NCBI GenBank assembly: GCA_022497145.1 | Contig: MU385882.1 | Coordinates: forward strand, 1 to 64,000 | Source of the DNA: Rostrohypoxylon terebratum | Lineage: Eukaryota; Ascomycota; Sordariomycetes; Xylariales; Hypoxylaceae | Length of the DNA stretch: 64,000 bases | Direction of reading: 5' to 3' | Shown here: positions 44,568 through 56,411 of the stretch, piece by piece | How positions within the stretch are numbered: the first letter of the stretch is position 1 | Layout: every line of letters starts with the position of its first letter | Made by a program: the position numbers and the translations under genes | The notes under the pieces: generated by a model | Database searches by the model: none | What the model saw: the letters and a program-made list of their open reading frames with translations, nothing else | Told to the model about the DNA's origin: nothing

Positions 44568-46755
44568 ATGCCTCCCAAAGTACCTGCTGCCTTCAAAAAA
44601 CAGCAGATCACATTGTCACAGTTGTCCTCTTATGACGATATATTAACAGACGCCTTGGTCGATCATGTAAGTGTGAACGCCCTTGTTTATATCTAGGATA
44701 CGTGGCCCTAAATCCTAGATCAATACTCACATTTGACCCTAGGCCTATTATTGGACCACCATTCCAAAGAACCGTCCCTCTTATCACCCGTCGAGAGGTA
44801 TAAAAGAAGAGGATATCACAAAGATTATTCAGAACCATCTTATTGTCGACCCGGATCTCGATATCGCCGAAGCCAAGTTGCTTGCGACGGATGGATTGCG
44901 CAAGTTTTATGACGCACTTAAAACTACCAAGGAAAAGGATGATTTCCGCGCTCACCTACGTCGCTATATGCAAATCTATCTTCCCGATTGTCCCTTCGAA
45001 GTCAGCTCAACGAATCGCTACACGATTGTCACCCATGAGGCGGCTGTGACTGCGCGCAAGTATATTAAGAGGGGACAGCCGATCAAGTACCTTTCCGGTA
45101 TCCAAGTGTTGATTACAGAGAAGGAGGAGAAGGAACTTTCTAAGAGAAAGAAGGACTTCAGCATAGTTGTTAGTGCGAGAAATAAGTGCGCAAGCTTGTT
45201 CATGGGACCCGCGCGATTCGCAAACCACGACTGCGGAGCAAATGCGCGCTTGATGACCACTGGACAAGCAGGCATCGAGATCATTGCGGCGCGCGACATC
45301 GAAGAAGGGGAAGAAATTACGGTGACTTATTCGGAAAACTACTTCGGCGAGGATAACTGTGAATGTCTATGCAAGACCTGCGAGGTCAATTTGGTGAATG
45401 GGTGGGCGGCCGCCGACGGCACCGTAGCCGTGAAGAAGAGTATCGAAGCAACATCTGTGGAAGGTTACTCTTTGCGGCATAGAAGACGAGATGACAGCTG
45501 CGCCTCTACCTCCCGAACTCCCTCAGTCACACCTGATATTCGGCCTAGGATTTTGAAGACACGGTCCAAGACATTGAAGACAGGCTCAGAACGAGCATCC
45601 ACCCTTGGATCTCCTGCTCCCCAGGGTATCTTACGTCAAAAGCGGAAGCGCGAATTCGAATCACTCCAATCACCACCCGTCACACCTGATAAAAAGCTGA
45701 AGACGTTGCAATACGAAATCCAGACCGTAGCCACTCCGCCCGATTTGTCTAGACGAAGCAGCGACGAAGAGTCGGTCAGCGCGCGTTCCTCGGGGCGTGA
45801 AAGCGCAGACGTGGTTTTAACAGATGCAACAACTCCCGAGGAAGACATCAAGGAGCCTCTTCCTCTTCTCAGCTCACCAATTTTAACGCCTGTGAAGGTG
45901 CCAACGAGTCCCATGAAACAGGAAGATTCAGAGATACCCCCACTCTCAGAAATCACATACACTCCGACGACTCCGGTTACCCAAGATTCGATCGCAGTGG
46001 CGCCATTGCCTATTCTAGAAAGCGTAACCAAGACTAGTGAAGTGATTACGGTGACACCTCCGTGTAGCCAGAACGATGAGCACTCCTCGGACTCAATTAC
46101 GATTCCCCCTCTAACTATACCTGAGGCTCTGGCTCCTGTCGTTCCAACGCAAGCGACCGAGTCAATCCTCGCCCCTATTGAGTCAACTCCCGACGACGAA
46201 GTTACGTCTAAGCGTGGCCGCCCGAGGGGCAGATCGTCGAAGGCTGAACCTCCAGTAGCCGAAGAGAGTACGCCTTCATCCCGTACTCGGACTCCGGGGG
46301 ATTACACGCTTACGCCACTATTACTCTCCGAACCCAACATGGCCTGGATCCACTGCACTATATGTAATGAACCTTTTGTGCAACAGAACGCTTACTTCAC
46401 GCGAAGCTCATGCCCGCGATGCGAGCGGCATTCCAAACTATACGGCTATCTATGGCCGAAGACTGAGAAGGAGGGTAAGCACGATAAAGAGGAGCGCGTG
46501 CTAGATCACCGTACGGTTCACCGATTCTTAACGGCAGAGGATGAAGCTAGAATTCGCGGACGAAAGTTGCCCTCGACCTCAACCGCTTCCACTCCTAACA
46601 AGGAGACACCAGACAGAAAGGGACGGGGTCGGGCTCGAAGGGCTTGCTATGGTTCTAATGTAGAGGATGAACTTTACGACGGAGAGGGCGACGAACAAGA
46701 TGGCATTAGACGAAGTATGAGAAGACGACAACCTAGTCTGAAGGCTACCAGTTAG
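44568..46755 (+). CDS. SET9: Histone H4-K20 methyltransferase Set9 (Suv4-20 family)
   Basis: Nuclear SET-domain enzyme that methylates histone H4 lysine 20. Exons 44568-44666 and 44743-46755 give 703 residues. The N-terminus (ITLSQLSSYDDILTDALVDH then AYYWTTIPKNRP) and a helical pre-SET are typical of fungal Set9. The SET core shows RFANHDCGANARL (cofactor/pseudoknot), EEITVTYSENYFG, and a post-SET cluster CECLCKTCEVN. A long disordered Ser/Thr/Pro region follows. Then comes a C-terminal zinc-binding module (WIHCTICNEPF, CPRCERHSKLYGYLWPKTEKEG) and a basic tail. The start ATG gives MPPKVPAAFKKQ, in frame through a 76-nt intron. Confidence 0.93.
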
Positions 46756-47641
46756 CACTCATGGGGGTAAAGATAATCCCAGGCTAGAATAATTGGTCGA
46801 ATTCCTGCTGAGGATCTGGGGATGGTAAAATCGGCTGTGATCTGAGCCGATGTTGTAACATTATTCCTCCTAGGCATATCGACGGCGTTCTTTGCTATAG
46901 CATTTACATTGCTTGTCCATTTTGGCTTGTACACTACCTAGCTATAGTTGACATTTGCTACCGAATACGCCGCAGTATAGCTGCTTTGATAATAACTAAA
47001 TCAATCTTGTGTTTAATGACTTATTCACGAGCCCAGTGCTTGTTCCTACGAGTCTTTGGATATTATGAGTGATATGTATGTAGGGAGTGTGATTTAATTG
47101 ATTGATGCTTTGATGTTTGAATCAACTTTGACTAATTACCGTAAACTGCGAAAGCCAGCTCTCTACCTACCTTGTTGATGAGTAATTTCACACATTTGTA
47201 CGTTGTTGGTGGTATCCGCCGGAAACTCGGAAAGCTAAGCCACCTGTGACGTCACACATCACGCTTTACCCGTATAAATCTGCGCGTGTCAGGGGCGGAG
47301 TGGCTGCTTGAAACAGTAGAATGATCGGGATCAGGCAGACGTAAGCAAGATAATGATCTGTGCCCGTTCTTTCTCGTTACAACTTACGACTTTAGGTTGA
47401 TTGATACATTCTTCAATTCTGCAACTCTCAAAACCCTACAACTTTATTACCTATTCAATCAATCGACACCATTAACATCCATCTACGCTTGCAATATAAG
47501 CTTTCAGCTTCAGCTTCTACATACTACCTAGTAGACAGCTAATTAGACCAAACACCAATAAAATTCACTAGTTCAGCCCATTCTTACAGCTAGCTAGCTG
47601 CTACCTAGTGGTTTACCCCCAACCCCCACCATTAAGACACA
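46756..47641. other. Intergenic, LysM gene upstream region
   Basis: About 0.9 kb. It holds a TGACGTCA octamer at 47247-47254, a TATAAAT-like element near 47273, and a C/T-rich leader before the LysM gene. No gene seen. Confidence 0.5.
47247..47254. promoter_or_regulatory. CRE-type bZIP site (TGACGTCA) upstream of LysM gene
   Basis: A perfect palindrome (GTGACGTCAC with flanks), about 390 bases before the LysM start and 20 bases before a TATA-like sequence, so it may act on a transcript beginning near 47300. Regulation by an Atf-type factor is inference. Confidence 0.4.
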
Positions 47642-48163
47642 ATGGGTCGTTGGTCTCAGTACGATACTGATGAGGAACGCCTTCCTGAGGGTATGCAGCG
47701 TATTGGTTACGATGCCGACACCCAGATCTACACATTTCGTGACCGCGATGGTAGCATCTGGGAGAGCGCACCGGGGAACCAATATGGCCAACTCCACCGA
47801 ATTAATACGACATATACACCTTACGGCGACGATGCACACGATGATACCGAACCACTGCATGAGCCGACGGAACCAAAGGATTCGTCTTGGAGACATGAGA
47901 TGGGACCCTTGCTTAACTGGTTCCTTCTAATTGGCCTTTTCCTGCTCTTCATTTTCTGGTTCATCAATAGCGGTGCAACGAAAAAGGTCACCCCAACTAC
48001 CTGCCGCGACCACAGCAGCCCTTACAAGATCAAGTCAGGCGACAGCTGCTGGGCAATTGCCGAGGAACATAGCGTGCCACTAGATTCTCTCTTGCACGAG
48101 AACCAGGGTCTTGACTGCGACAAGCTTACCCCTGGTAGCACCCTCTGTATTCCCAAAGTCTAG
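47642..48163 (+). CDS. Membrane-anchored LysM-domain protein
   Basis: A single exon of 173 residues. The N-terminal 90 residues are acidic and lack a signal peptide. One helix (LLNWFLLIGLFLLFIFWFI) spans about 90-108, so the protein is probably type II with the C-terminus outside or luminal. The C-terminal LysM (CBM50) module runs about 117-173: YKIKSGDSCWAIAEEHSV, LDSLLHENQGLDCDKL and TPGSTLCIPKV, with four Cys as in fungal LysM domains. Such modules bind chitin or N-acetylglucosamine chains. Unlike secreted LysM effectors this one is tethered, with a single module, which suggests a wall- or ER-facing role. Similar fungal proteins exist, but I know of no defined function. Confidence 0.85.
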   Translation: MGRWSQYDTDEERLPEGMQRIGYDADTQIYTFRDRDGSIWESAPGNQYGQLHRINTTYTPYGDDAHDDTEPLHEPTEPKDSSWRHEMGPLLNWFLLIGLFLLFIFWFINSGATKKVTPTTCRDHSSPYKIKSGDSCWAIAEEHSVPLDSLLHENQGLDCDKLTPGSTLCIPKV

Positions 48164-51100
48164 ATTACGTAACCACGCCAAGGGTCACCAAGGTTCAACG
48201 TCGGAAGGCCGACCATCCTCACTTTCTAGGGCCTTTGGCATAGGCAGATAGGTACTACCTAGTAGGTACCTACCTAGTAGTTAGCAGAAGCAGTTCGTGG
48301 ACTTCGCGTTTGCTGGGATCATCCATTTTACGTTCGATCAACATCTGCTCTCTGCACCAGGTAGCTGCGCTACCCATGTTCCCTAACAGTACATACTCTC
48401 TATCACAAAATATATCTTGACCACTAATTATCTCAACCAAACTATATCTCGAAGGTGGAACGTGCAATATCGCACCATCCTCTGTACGATCCCCCTTGGT
48501 CTAGGCCTCACGTAGTACTACCAAGCCGACGTCTATCAATAGCATCGGACTCATCCAAGAAGCTTGTCAAGCTGCTTAACTGAGACGAGAATCCCAAAAG
48601 CCAGGATTACTGTTATTAGACACTGCAACTAGCTCTAGTCATTAGCTACCGACCTCACGTGGTTTGCAACGTCGATAGCTAGTAACAACAACGAAGCACT
48701 TGCAGTACGAACCCGCCTTACCCGCCAGATATAGGATGCTGCAGGCTGTGTTATCACCACCATCAGCTCTTGTAGCAGGATTGAAAAAGTCCCTCATCCC
48801 CAGCCAGCCTAGACAAATCATGTGCTCCAATGGATGGGAGAGAACACGACATATGTATAAATATTCTAGAACGGCCGAGAGAATCACGCGATTCCACTAC
48901 CTGGTGCGAGGTATTTCACCCTGATACCGACTATGGTTGGCAATAATCGTGCTTGCGTGCTTGGCTCATTGTACAAGCGTCGCCCTGGTCGTTTCGGGGG
49001 CCGGAGCGTTGGCTCAGGCTCGCATGAGACATGAGGGGATTCTCGTAACGGTGTTTTGGCTTTGGATCGGAGGCATGGCACTACATTATCTCTCCGGGAT
49101 TCGAAATTCTCCTTCGGGGCCTTCTCATCACTTGCGTCGGAGAGCTCGGGGAAGGCTGGAGTGGGGAGGAACGTGCTGGTGATGTTGTGCAGAGTCTGCG
49201 TGTGAAGTCTTCGGCGGGTGCGTCTATGAATAAGCTCTTACGCTCTCACAAGCTCTGATGGATGTGCCTCTGTTCTTAGACCTTCAAGAAGCCAACTGTA
49301 CCCGAGTGAGCTATGGGAAAGCAAGTATAGGCGGTGTCTTTCGACGCGATATCTTATTTGATGGGGACGATGCTTGGGTGGGACTTCGAGTTGTCGCCTG
49401 AGGATGTGTTGGTCTGGCTCTTGCTAGACCTTTGGCCATGATGAATCCAGTTCCTATAGATTTAGTTTGGTAAATGGATGATAATTTTCATGTTTTTGTG
49501 CAAGATCTTACCTGTTCCGCTGCCAGTCATGATAGCGACATTTCCGTGTATTCGAAATAGCTGTAAGGTGAATTCTTGTCAGCTCAATTCTTCGATCTCA
49601 GATATTGATAAGGTTGGATGACTATATGGCGGAAGTCCGCATTGTAATTGCATGCCTTAGATTTAGGCCCGGAGAAATCTATTTCTGGTCGAAGATAGAT
49701 CGTAAAAGCCTCTCTTTCATAAGTCAGCTTATGGGAATCTTATTGAAAAATAGACCTAATAGCGGATAGAGCGAAATAGATTCTTCTAACATGACATAGG
49801 CTGCGTGAGCATAAGAGTCTTCGGACGTCTTAGGTAGGTAGGTATGATAATCAGATGAAGGTTCAGCAGATGTCCCGATTTCTCTTTGACTGTACGGGAT
49901 ATGACATCTACTAACTCGTAACAAGTAGCTAGAAATGAATCTGACCATCCAAGTCATCTGGGACTTTTGGAATTCGATATTTGATGTGCCTGAATACTAT
50001 CATCAGCCGCTTCTCATTCCTAATTGAGCCCATGCCGAGGGTGTGGAGTTTGCCCTCTGTTTCACACCATTGGCATGTTTTTTCGAGACGTTATGGAGTC
50101 TTCTCTGGGAGAATAGAAGTGGACGCCGACACGCGTCTGATTGCTTCCCAGTCAACATGGTGACAGCGAGGTTTCGAGTAAGGGATACAATGTCCCGGTA
50201 CGGGTTATAACACTCCTCGATGGAGACCCCTAGACGATGGGCTCATTCTCGATCCATCTTCCATCTGGGTATTCTCTTCGCAAAATGGTACTGGAAGATG
50301 CCGTGGTTCAGCAAGGGAGTCTCCTATTGCATATCCAATACCTAATCACGGGTCGCAGCAAGAAACAGGTTTTTTCCCACAAACATTTATGGCAGAATTC
50401 GCTGAACTATGCAAAATACAAAACATGAGGCGAAGCTTCTATTATCAATGTAGTCCATATAGGGCACCATCAGCCTAGGTTTCAGCTCACTTGCGGCTCT
50501 TCCCAGCTGAATTGGGTGACGAGCACAGCATTCAAAGATCACCATTCCGCTTTGTGCTTGCGGATCTTAATATCCACTGCCTAGTAACAACATCTCCTGT
50601 GGCACTGTCAACTCTCTCAGATCTCGATCTGCTCTACGGTTGTGGCCGGCTAGTGTTAATGCGTTTGTCCTGGGTTCACGTCACTGTAGGTTTCACGATC
50701 GAGAATGTCGCCTTGGCACTTCTTATTTTTGGAGTTGAGGACTTCGCCCTCTTAAGAGTAGAGACATCATTACGAATCACGGGGCTTAGACAATATTGGA
50801 GAATGTTTATTGAAACGATATTACCTAATTGTTTATGCGAAATGCGGTGTTTCAAGATCTTCCTCTTTCGGGACGAACAGCGCTGCTCAGACTCCCCAGC
50901 TCCGATCAGTCAAACCGGCGCAATTGAGCACGCCATGGTAATCTACCGTTCGGACGCGCCGTGCCATAGCAGTGCCAATTTCGGTATAAGATGTGTTATA
51001 TACTTGACAATTCCGGCCGCGGGTTGCTTCTTGGGACAGAGGTGAAACGCGACATCCCGGATCATGCCATCTGCCGAACATATTGCGTCGTCCGAAGCAT

Positions 51101-51627
51101 GTCGCAGATCTTCAGATCTCCGAGCCCAATTGACAGCAACGCACGACATCCCTCTATTGGCTCTGACAGTCTGGGGATTGGTGATCGCACGCCAAGACCA
51201 TTTTGCCTGAATTGTCGATGTCAAGGCCATACGAGGTCAAGTCGCGTCGACTTACGTCCAACGTGTCGGAGACCCAGCGATGCCATGGAAATAGTATCAT
51301 AGCCCACCGCACGCCCCGCAATGAACGCGAGTCGCGTTTGATCTTCGTGAGGGTTCGATCCCGGCGTCGATTCAACGAACATCACCTGTTAGTCGGGCGA
51401 GGAGATGGGAGGAAATCATGGGGACGAAAGAAAGAATACAAATAGATGCGATGATTCCCTGGATGAAGCAGACATTTCAGCATCAGCATCATCAACATTC
51501 ATCTCAACAATCAACTTTTCTACTTCGGTATCAGTTCATTCTTTCGACCAGGTGTCGCTCACTTCATACACTTCACGCACATACTTATCAACAATAAATT
51601 CAAAACTTACTACTCACTCTCTTCAAA
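48164..51627. other. Gene-poor region with decayed gene remnants
   Basis: About 3.5 kb. It contains the SDR relic at 48950-49600 and protein-like but broken minus-strand segments between about 50880 and 51420 that I cannot assign. TAGGTA/CCTACC words cluster at 48250-48285 and 49830-49845. No intact gene supported. Confidence 0.5.
48950..49600 (-). pseudogene. Degenerate short-chain dehydrogenase/reductase
   Basis: On the minus strand, near 49560, LFRIHGNVAIMTGSGTG matches the Rossmann TGxxxGxG start of an SDR. Across a GTAAG-type intron it continues near 49440 as GFIMAKGLARA. Further on IVPIK-stop-DIASKD resembles the family's DV(T/A)SK segment, with a TAA in place of a residue, and more frame changes follow. 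No Tyr-x-x-x-Lys active site is found intact. It is read as a decayed NAD(P)-dependent reductase gene; the exact limits are approximate. Confidence 0.45.
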
Positions 51628-52169
51628 ATGGTTCGCATCGCCGCCGCCGCTTTCCTCGCTTGTAAGTTTCGCCCATGATTGGCTTTCATCTGGCGTTGTC
51701 CGATCTAGGACCACAGCTAACATCCGATTCAACAGTCGCCTTCACGGCTTTCGCCCAGGTGACCCCCAACAACGCTGGCGCCAAGAACGTCGGACAGGGC
51801 AACGGGCAGCAGTTCATCACCGGTGGCTGCACTTCGGACGCCGTAAGTGGCTCTTCTATACCGACCCCTACGGGTTGCGATATACTATGCCGGTAGTTTC
51901 GTCGGATGAGTGCTAACGGATTCCCCAACGATAGGACTGCCAATCGGCTTGCTGCGCTGAGGTCCAATCGTCTGGTCTCGGAGTTTGCTCTGCTGAGGCT
52001 GCGTCCACCCAGAACGGAAAGCTCGGATGCGGCTTCGTCGACCCCAACGCCGCTACGACCATTGCCAACGCCCAGGCTCAGGTCAAGAAGCAGGTAAATC
52101 TCATCTCTTCATCTTCATGATGCTTACGAGCGATCCTAGACTAATCTTGTCGACTGTTAGGGATTCTAA
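51628..52169 (+). CDS. BAS2-like small secreted Cys-rich protein
   Basis: Four exons, 51628-51661, 51736-51842, 51935-52093 and 52161-52169, give 102 residues. The last coding exon holds only GF and the stop. The signal peptide MVRIAAAAFLAFAFTAFAQ is followed by VTPNNAGAKNVGQGNGQQFITGGC. Six cysteines follow the pattern GGC, DCQSACC, GVC, LGC, and the protein ends in CGFVDPN..AQAQVKKQGF. This matches what I recall of biotrophy-associated secreted protein 2 (BAS2) from Magnaporthe and its homologs across Sordariomycetes, including non-pathogens. The protein is apoplastic or interface-secreted; its molecular activity is unknown. The C/T-rich leader and strong A-rich start context suggest high expression. 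Confidence 0.85.
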
Positions 52170-52895
52170 ACTTCCCCGCAAAACAATTAATCGGAATCGC
52201 TCTTAGCAGTGAAACTTCCGATGGTGGATGGTGGATGGTGGATGGTGTATTGATAACGTTCGCTAGATATAGACTTATAGACTAAAAGCCCCGACTCCGA
52301 AATGTAGTCAATATATGCATTAGGCGCCGATCTGAGAATCCTATTCGAGTGCTTTGCTCATGTGAAACTGTGAGATGTAGCGTGATAAAACGAGTGCCGT
52401 TTTCCATTGGGTTCTGGTCGAGAATGGCGTCGACTTTGTGTTTGACAGCTTTTGGAGAACGCAGTTCCAAGAATCCAAAGTCGTACAGGTTTGCTAGATT
52501 TCTATTAGTCGCGCTCCCGCTTTCCAAGCAGCGTGGCGCGATCCCGAGGATGTGACGTGGCTATGCGCTGATGGCTGCTACGACGTCCCCCTATTGGTCG
52601 GTTGTCGTTGTGTATTATCCTATTTGGCCATGACCGTCATCGCTAGCCCAATTCATTGATCTCATATACCCTCAATACAAAAGCATTGTTACGCCCGAAG
52701 GACAACCCAAACCCCAACCTTTGTGCCCTACGGCCGAGATAGAAAAGACCTTTATGGCGCTGCGATTGTTACCAAATTCCGACTGTCATTTCTATACCTT
52801 AATAGCAGTACAAATGCAAACGACCAGTCCGACTTCGCGCAGACGTCCTCTTGGAGGCCTGTATTGTGATAGATTAGAAAGATAAATATTCGACT
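52170..52895. other. Intergenic, no gene seen
   Basis: About 0.7 kb. It holds a 7-bp tandem repeat (GATGGTG, about four copies, 52220-52247) in the probable 3' UTR of the BAS2-like gene. Confidence 0.5.
52220..52247. repeat. Short tandem repeat, unit GATGGTG
   Basis: Four consecutive copies of a 7-bp unit, about 50 bases after the BAS2-like stop codon. Confidence 0.75.
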
Positions 52896-53801
52896 ATGGC
52901 GCAAGTTCAAAGAAGCAATTATCTCCCTTACATTCAACAACACCTTGACGCGCAAGACGACCCGGATGGACCGATTTTAGAGGTCAAATGCGAGATATGT
53001 AAAGAGAACAAACTAGATATCTCGAGGAGCGCTAGGGAAATCACATCATCTATCACGCCTCCGGCCGAACATTGCGAAGCACACCCACGAATTTTCCAAT
53101 ATGCCAGACACGGCATCGAAAGGACGGTCGCGCTAGCATGCGGTCACGTCTTCGGCGACCGCTGTATCAGCCAACTCATGGCTCGTTATGAATTCGACCT
53201 CCTCACCTGCCCAACCTGCGGATTCGTAATGTCATATCGAGGCTGCGGGCACGCCATACGACCTGCCCTGCTGCCGGTTGACGGCGACGAACCTATCCGA
53301 GATAAATTTCCGATGACGATTGGCGAGGGCGCGAACGATCCGCACAACTGTATAGACTGCAGGTGGAAACTCATCAAGTCGAACCTTCGATACATACTCG
53401 CCGACGAGTGCGTCATATGTCGACAACGGACTCTCGCGCGCGTGCCCCTAGACGCGATAACACATCGCACTCACCGAGAACAACACATTAACCTCGGACT
53501 GAGGCATGCCTTGGACGACCTGGTAGCTCTCATCTGGCCCGAGTTCGTGACGCGCGAGACCGAGACATCGGCGATGAGGGCCGTGACCGATAGCGAGCGC
53601 CGGCAGGTCCACAATTCGCTGCTGTACGCGACGGTGCTATCGGAGCTGGAGGACACGCTTTGGTATCGCACCAAAGCCGGAAAAGGGACGGTTCTTACCA
53701 AGGAGCAGGCGAGGAAACACGCGCATGGTGTGGCGTCGATCGAGCAAAGTCTTCTCGGTTGGCTGATGGATTCGACGCGAGAGCTAAGACGGATGTGGTA
53801 G
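52896..53801 (+). CDS. RING-like zinc-finger protein
   Basis: A single exon of 301 residues. A RING-type cross-brace is suggested by CEICKEN (about 29-35), a long insert, then ALACGHVFGDRCISQL and LLTCPTCGF, the order C-x2-C..C-x-H..C..C-x2-C. Two further CxxC knuckles, CIDCRWKL and CVICRQR, follow, so additional zinc binding is possible. The C-terminal 130 residues are helical and charged with no known motif. If the RING is functional the protein would act as a ubiquitin ligase, but the spacing is unusual and no substrate-binding domain is seen. Resembles lineage-specific fungal RING proteins. Confidence 0.7.
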   Translation: MAQVQRSNYLPYIQQHLDAQDDPDGPILEVKCEICKENKLDISRSAREITSSITPPAEHCEAHPRIFQYARHGIERTVALACGHVFGDRCISQLMARYEFDLLTCPTCGFVMSYRGCGHAIRPALLPVDGDEPIRDKFPMTIGEGANDPHNCIDCRWKLIKSNLRYILADECVICRQRTLARVPLDAITHRTHREQHINLGLRHALDDLVALIWPEFVTRETETSAMRAVTDSERRQVHNSLLYATVLSELEDTLWYRTKAGKGTVLTKEQARKHAHGVASIEQSLLGWLMDSTRELRRMW

Positions 53802-55044
53802 AGCTGTTATTATTATCATACAGGCCTAGAGAGTTTCAATGTGATACAGAAGTCACTTTCGCGTGTAAACGACAGTTAATTTAATATGATGGAATGGATG
53901 ATATGTATCATAATGTTTTTTTTATTAAATAGCTGGAACTGTCTAACTCAAACCAACATGTGAGGTATTCTGCGCTCTAAGGTTCCCTGCTGTTTCTTTT
54001 GCCCCCCTGGCCGCGGACTGTGCCTCTTGCCCACTTTGTTTGTAGGGCTAGGTGGACCACACACTAGTATCGGCATATGGTAGATATTTCCCTAATAAAA
54101 CACATGTATGCTCCCGTCGGTCCCTTGACGGCGTTTTGAATCACACCAATGATGGCCCTGTCTCTGGATGCAAGTTTCCTCCTAAGGCGCCAATGTAGAA
54201 GCCCGCAGACTTACATGGGGTTGAAGAATGACAAATTGTGCTTCGGTTAGATAAATCTAACCTAGGATTATACGGATCGTCAGACAAGCTGACAGGCTCA
54301 AAACCAGCCACCACACAAGTCAGATTCTAAGATCTCCCCCGCAGATCCAATTTTAGACAAAAAATTGGCAGACGGGTGCTAAAAATCTACAGCCCAACTC
54401 AGATTAGATCACACAGCCACCCTAGATCGACTGTTTGTGCAGACAATCTAGCGACCATTTAGCTAGTCTCAACAGATCTTTATGTAAATTGTGGAAAGAC
54501 TATAATCCCCTGGATGCGAGTCATCAGTATATCGTGGATTATACGTCGAGGTAAAACGTCGTTTCAAGCTAGAGACATGATTATCCCGAAATCCTTCGAC
54601 GACTAGAAGCCTCAGCCGCAGCCATCCCACCGACTTTTCAATTAACCTTGTCCGTAGGGTTGTGTCAATGAGCGGCTTGTTACAGACCCTCGAATTTTAT
54701 AGGCTCCAGATCTGCTGTGCCGTACGGTGGTAGATGCCAGGACGGCACAATGCGACATCAGAATGAGGAGTCACTACCTGGCTACCTGGCTACTAGGCAG
54801 CGCTTCTGCCTGGGCAATCTTATCCTACCAGCCCTACCTACCTCCTCACTTAGGTAGGTCCATGTACTCATCGTATATATGAACCTTGAAATGTCAACAG
54901 ACGCCTCTGCTCTGTCCCGTTTCCCGAGAATTATTGCTTTCTGTGCCCAACAAAATTTTGTGTCTAGTCATCCTAAACCACCAACTATACATTTTCGTGA
55001 TACCTACATTGACTTAGTAGACACAAACCTCTCATCTCGTCAAC
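53802..55044. other. Intergenic, no gene seen
   Basis: About 1.2 kb. A small perfect palindrome, GGTTAGATAAATCTAACC, sits at about 54245-54262. CCTACC/TAGGTA words occur at 54834-54858. No gene supported. Confidence 0.5.
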
Positions 55045-55698
55045 ATGCTGAAGATCGCAGCAATAGCTGTAAGGGCCTTCCTGGTAAGCTACACATGTCT
55101 GAGTCACCAACATACGATCGTCGTGCTCATCAACATCTAGCTCATCTTCGGAGCAGTCGTGCTAGGCCTCTCCGTCACTCTCGCAAAACACCAGACAATC
55201 GGCTCTCCTCCCTCAGAAACCTCATTCGGTAGCTTCATAGGCGCCTTTGGCATCCTAGTCTCCCTCCTCGGCATCGGTGCCATGTTCGTGGACAAGATTC
55301 CCGCCTTCATAGTAACGGCCGCGGATGGCATCGCGACCGCACTATATCTCGCCGGCGCTATCGTAAGTCGAACCACATCCGCGCATCTCGTATTCGCCAC
55401 TGACATTGTGCCGCCTTAGGCTTTGACCGTTGCGCTGAAGCCTGTCCCCAGCTGCACGTCTAATGATAACATGGCTCGCTACCAACGGCTCGTAAACAAG
55501 CTCTTGAACAGCGGCTGCCAGGATGTCACGAGCAGCTGCGCGGGTATCCCCACGGAGAGCGTGTTGAATGCCCGTTGTCAACGAGTCCAGGCCGACTACG
55601 TGTTCGAATACCTGGCCTTCATCTTCGGCGTCGCTGTCGTCGGCCTGAGCTTCGTCATTAACAGGGGTGGGGGTGGCAGAAGCGCCGCCTATGTTTAA
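55045..55698 (+). CDS. Four-TM MARVEL-like membrane protein
   Basis: Exons 55045-55083, 55141-55362 and 55420-55698 give 179 residues. Four hydrophobic helices are seen: FLLIFGAVVLGLSVTLA, FIGAFGILVSLLGIGAMFV, FIVTAADGIATALYLAGAI..TVAL, and YLAFIFGVAVVGLSFVI. A Cys-containing loop (SCTSND..GCQDVTSSC..ARCQ) lies between helices 3 and 4. This layout and the N-terminal MLKIAAIAVRAF resemble fungal MARVEL-domain proteins (Nce102-related group), which organise plasma-membrane microdomains. No motif proves that function. The short 13-codon first exon is supported by frame and a good donor. Confidence 0.75.
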
Positions 55699-56411
55699 AC
55701 GCTGCTACTGTTCTTGCACAATCATTGCGATCGACTGATACTAATGAAGTTACAACATGTGAAGGGAGGGTATACACGTTTGGCCAGGCATCACCGTCGG
55801 GTGGAGGAACTTGGGAACGGAATGAGAAAATATCATGAATACCCCTAGAAGACTTTATGAGTCTTGATTTTGTTTTTTTTATCTCCGAGAATTTCTAGCG
55901 CAGTTTAGCATCTGCTTGTTGAAACAAATCACACGTACTTTAGGTAGAACTCACGAAGAGATACCATATTTGAAATTCATAAAATTTGTCCCACGTGTAA
56001 AAGCTTACGCCATGTTGAGGTTTATATTGATCTCGGTGAGATGATTAGAAAGACCTTATCTCTTCAAGTCTAGATATCTGTTTTCGATGAATCAATCACA
56101 CACGCTACTTCACAGCAGGGACCGTGGCAAGAAACATACCAGAGTTGCTGACATGCTTGATTAAAGGGATAAGTTTAATAGTAAACTGGATCGGAGTGAT
56201 ATATTAGTAGTTAACCTCGGATCCGAATGTTGTCCGCTGGTAGATCTTAAATTGCAACGTTGGTTCTAGTCCAGTATGTTACCGTCGCTACCAACTCTAC
56301 TGACTCCACAGAAGGTCTCTTGGCGATGCCAATACCCCCCCGCTCCTCGGGCTAGGCATTCAGGCACGAGTCGCTGCCCTCAGATTTCATTGGTTTGATT
56401 GGGTTGACATC
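55699..56411. other. Intergenic, no gene seen
   Basis: About 0.7 kb of AT-rich sequence after the MARVEL-like gene. Nothing recognised. Confidence 0.5.

Noticed and set aside
50491..51045. 185-codon plus-strand open frame
   Set aside because: No ATG at the start, no domain or intron logic, and minus-strand protein-like pieces overlap it.
51340..51380. B-box-like GGTTCGATCC
   Set aside because: The flanking bases do not form a T-stem and no A box precedes it.
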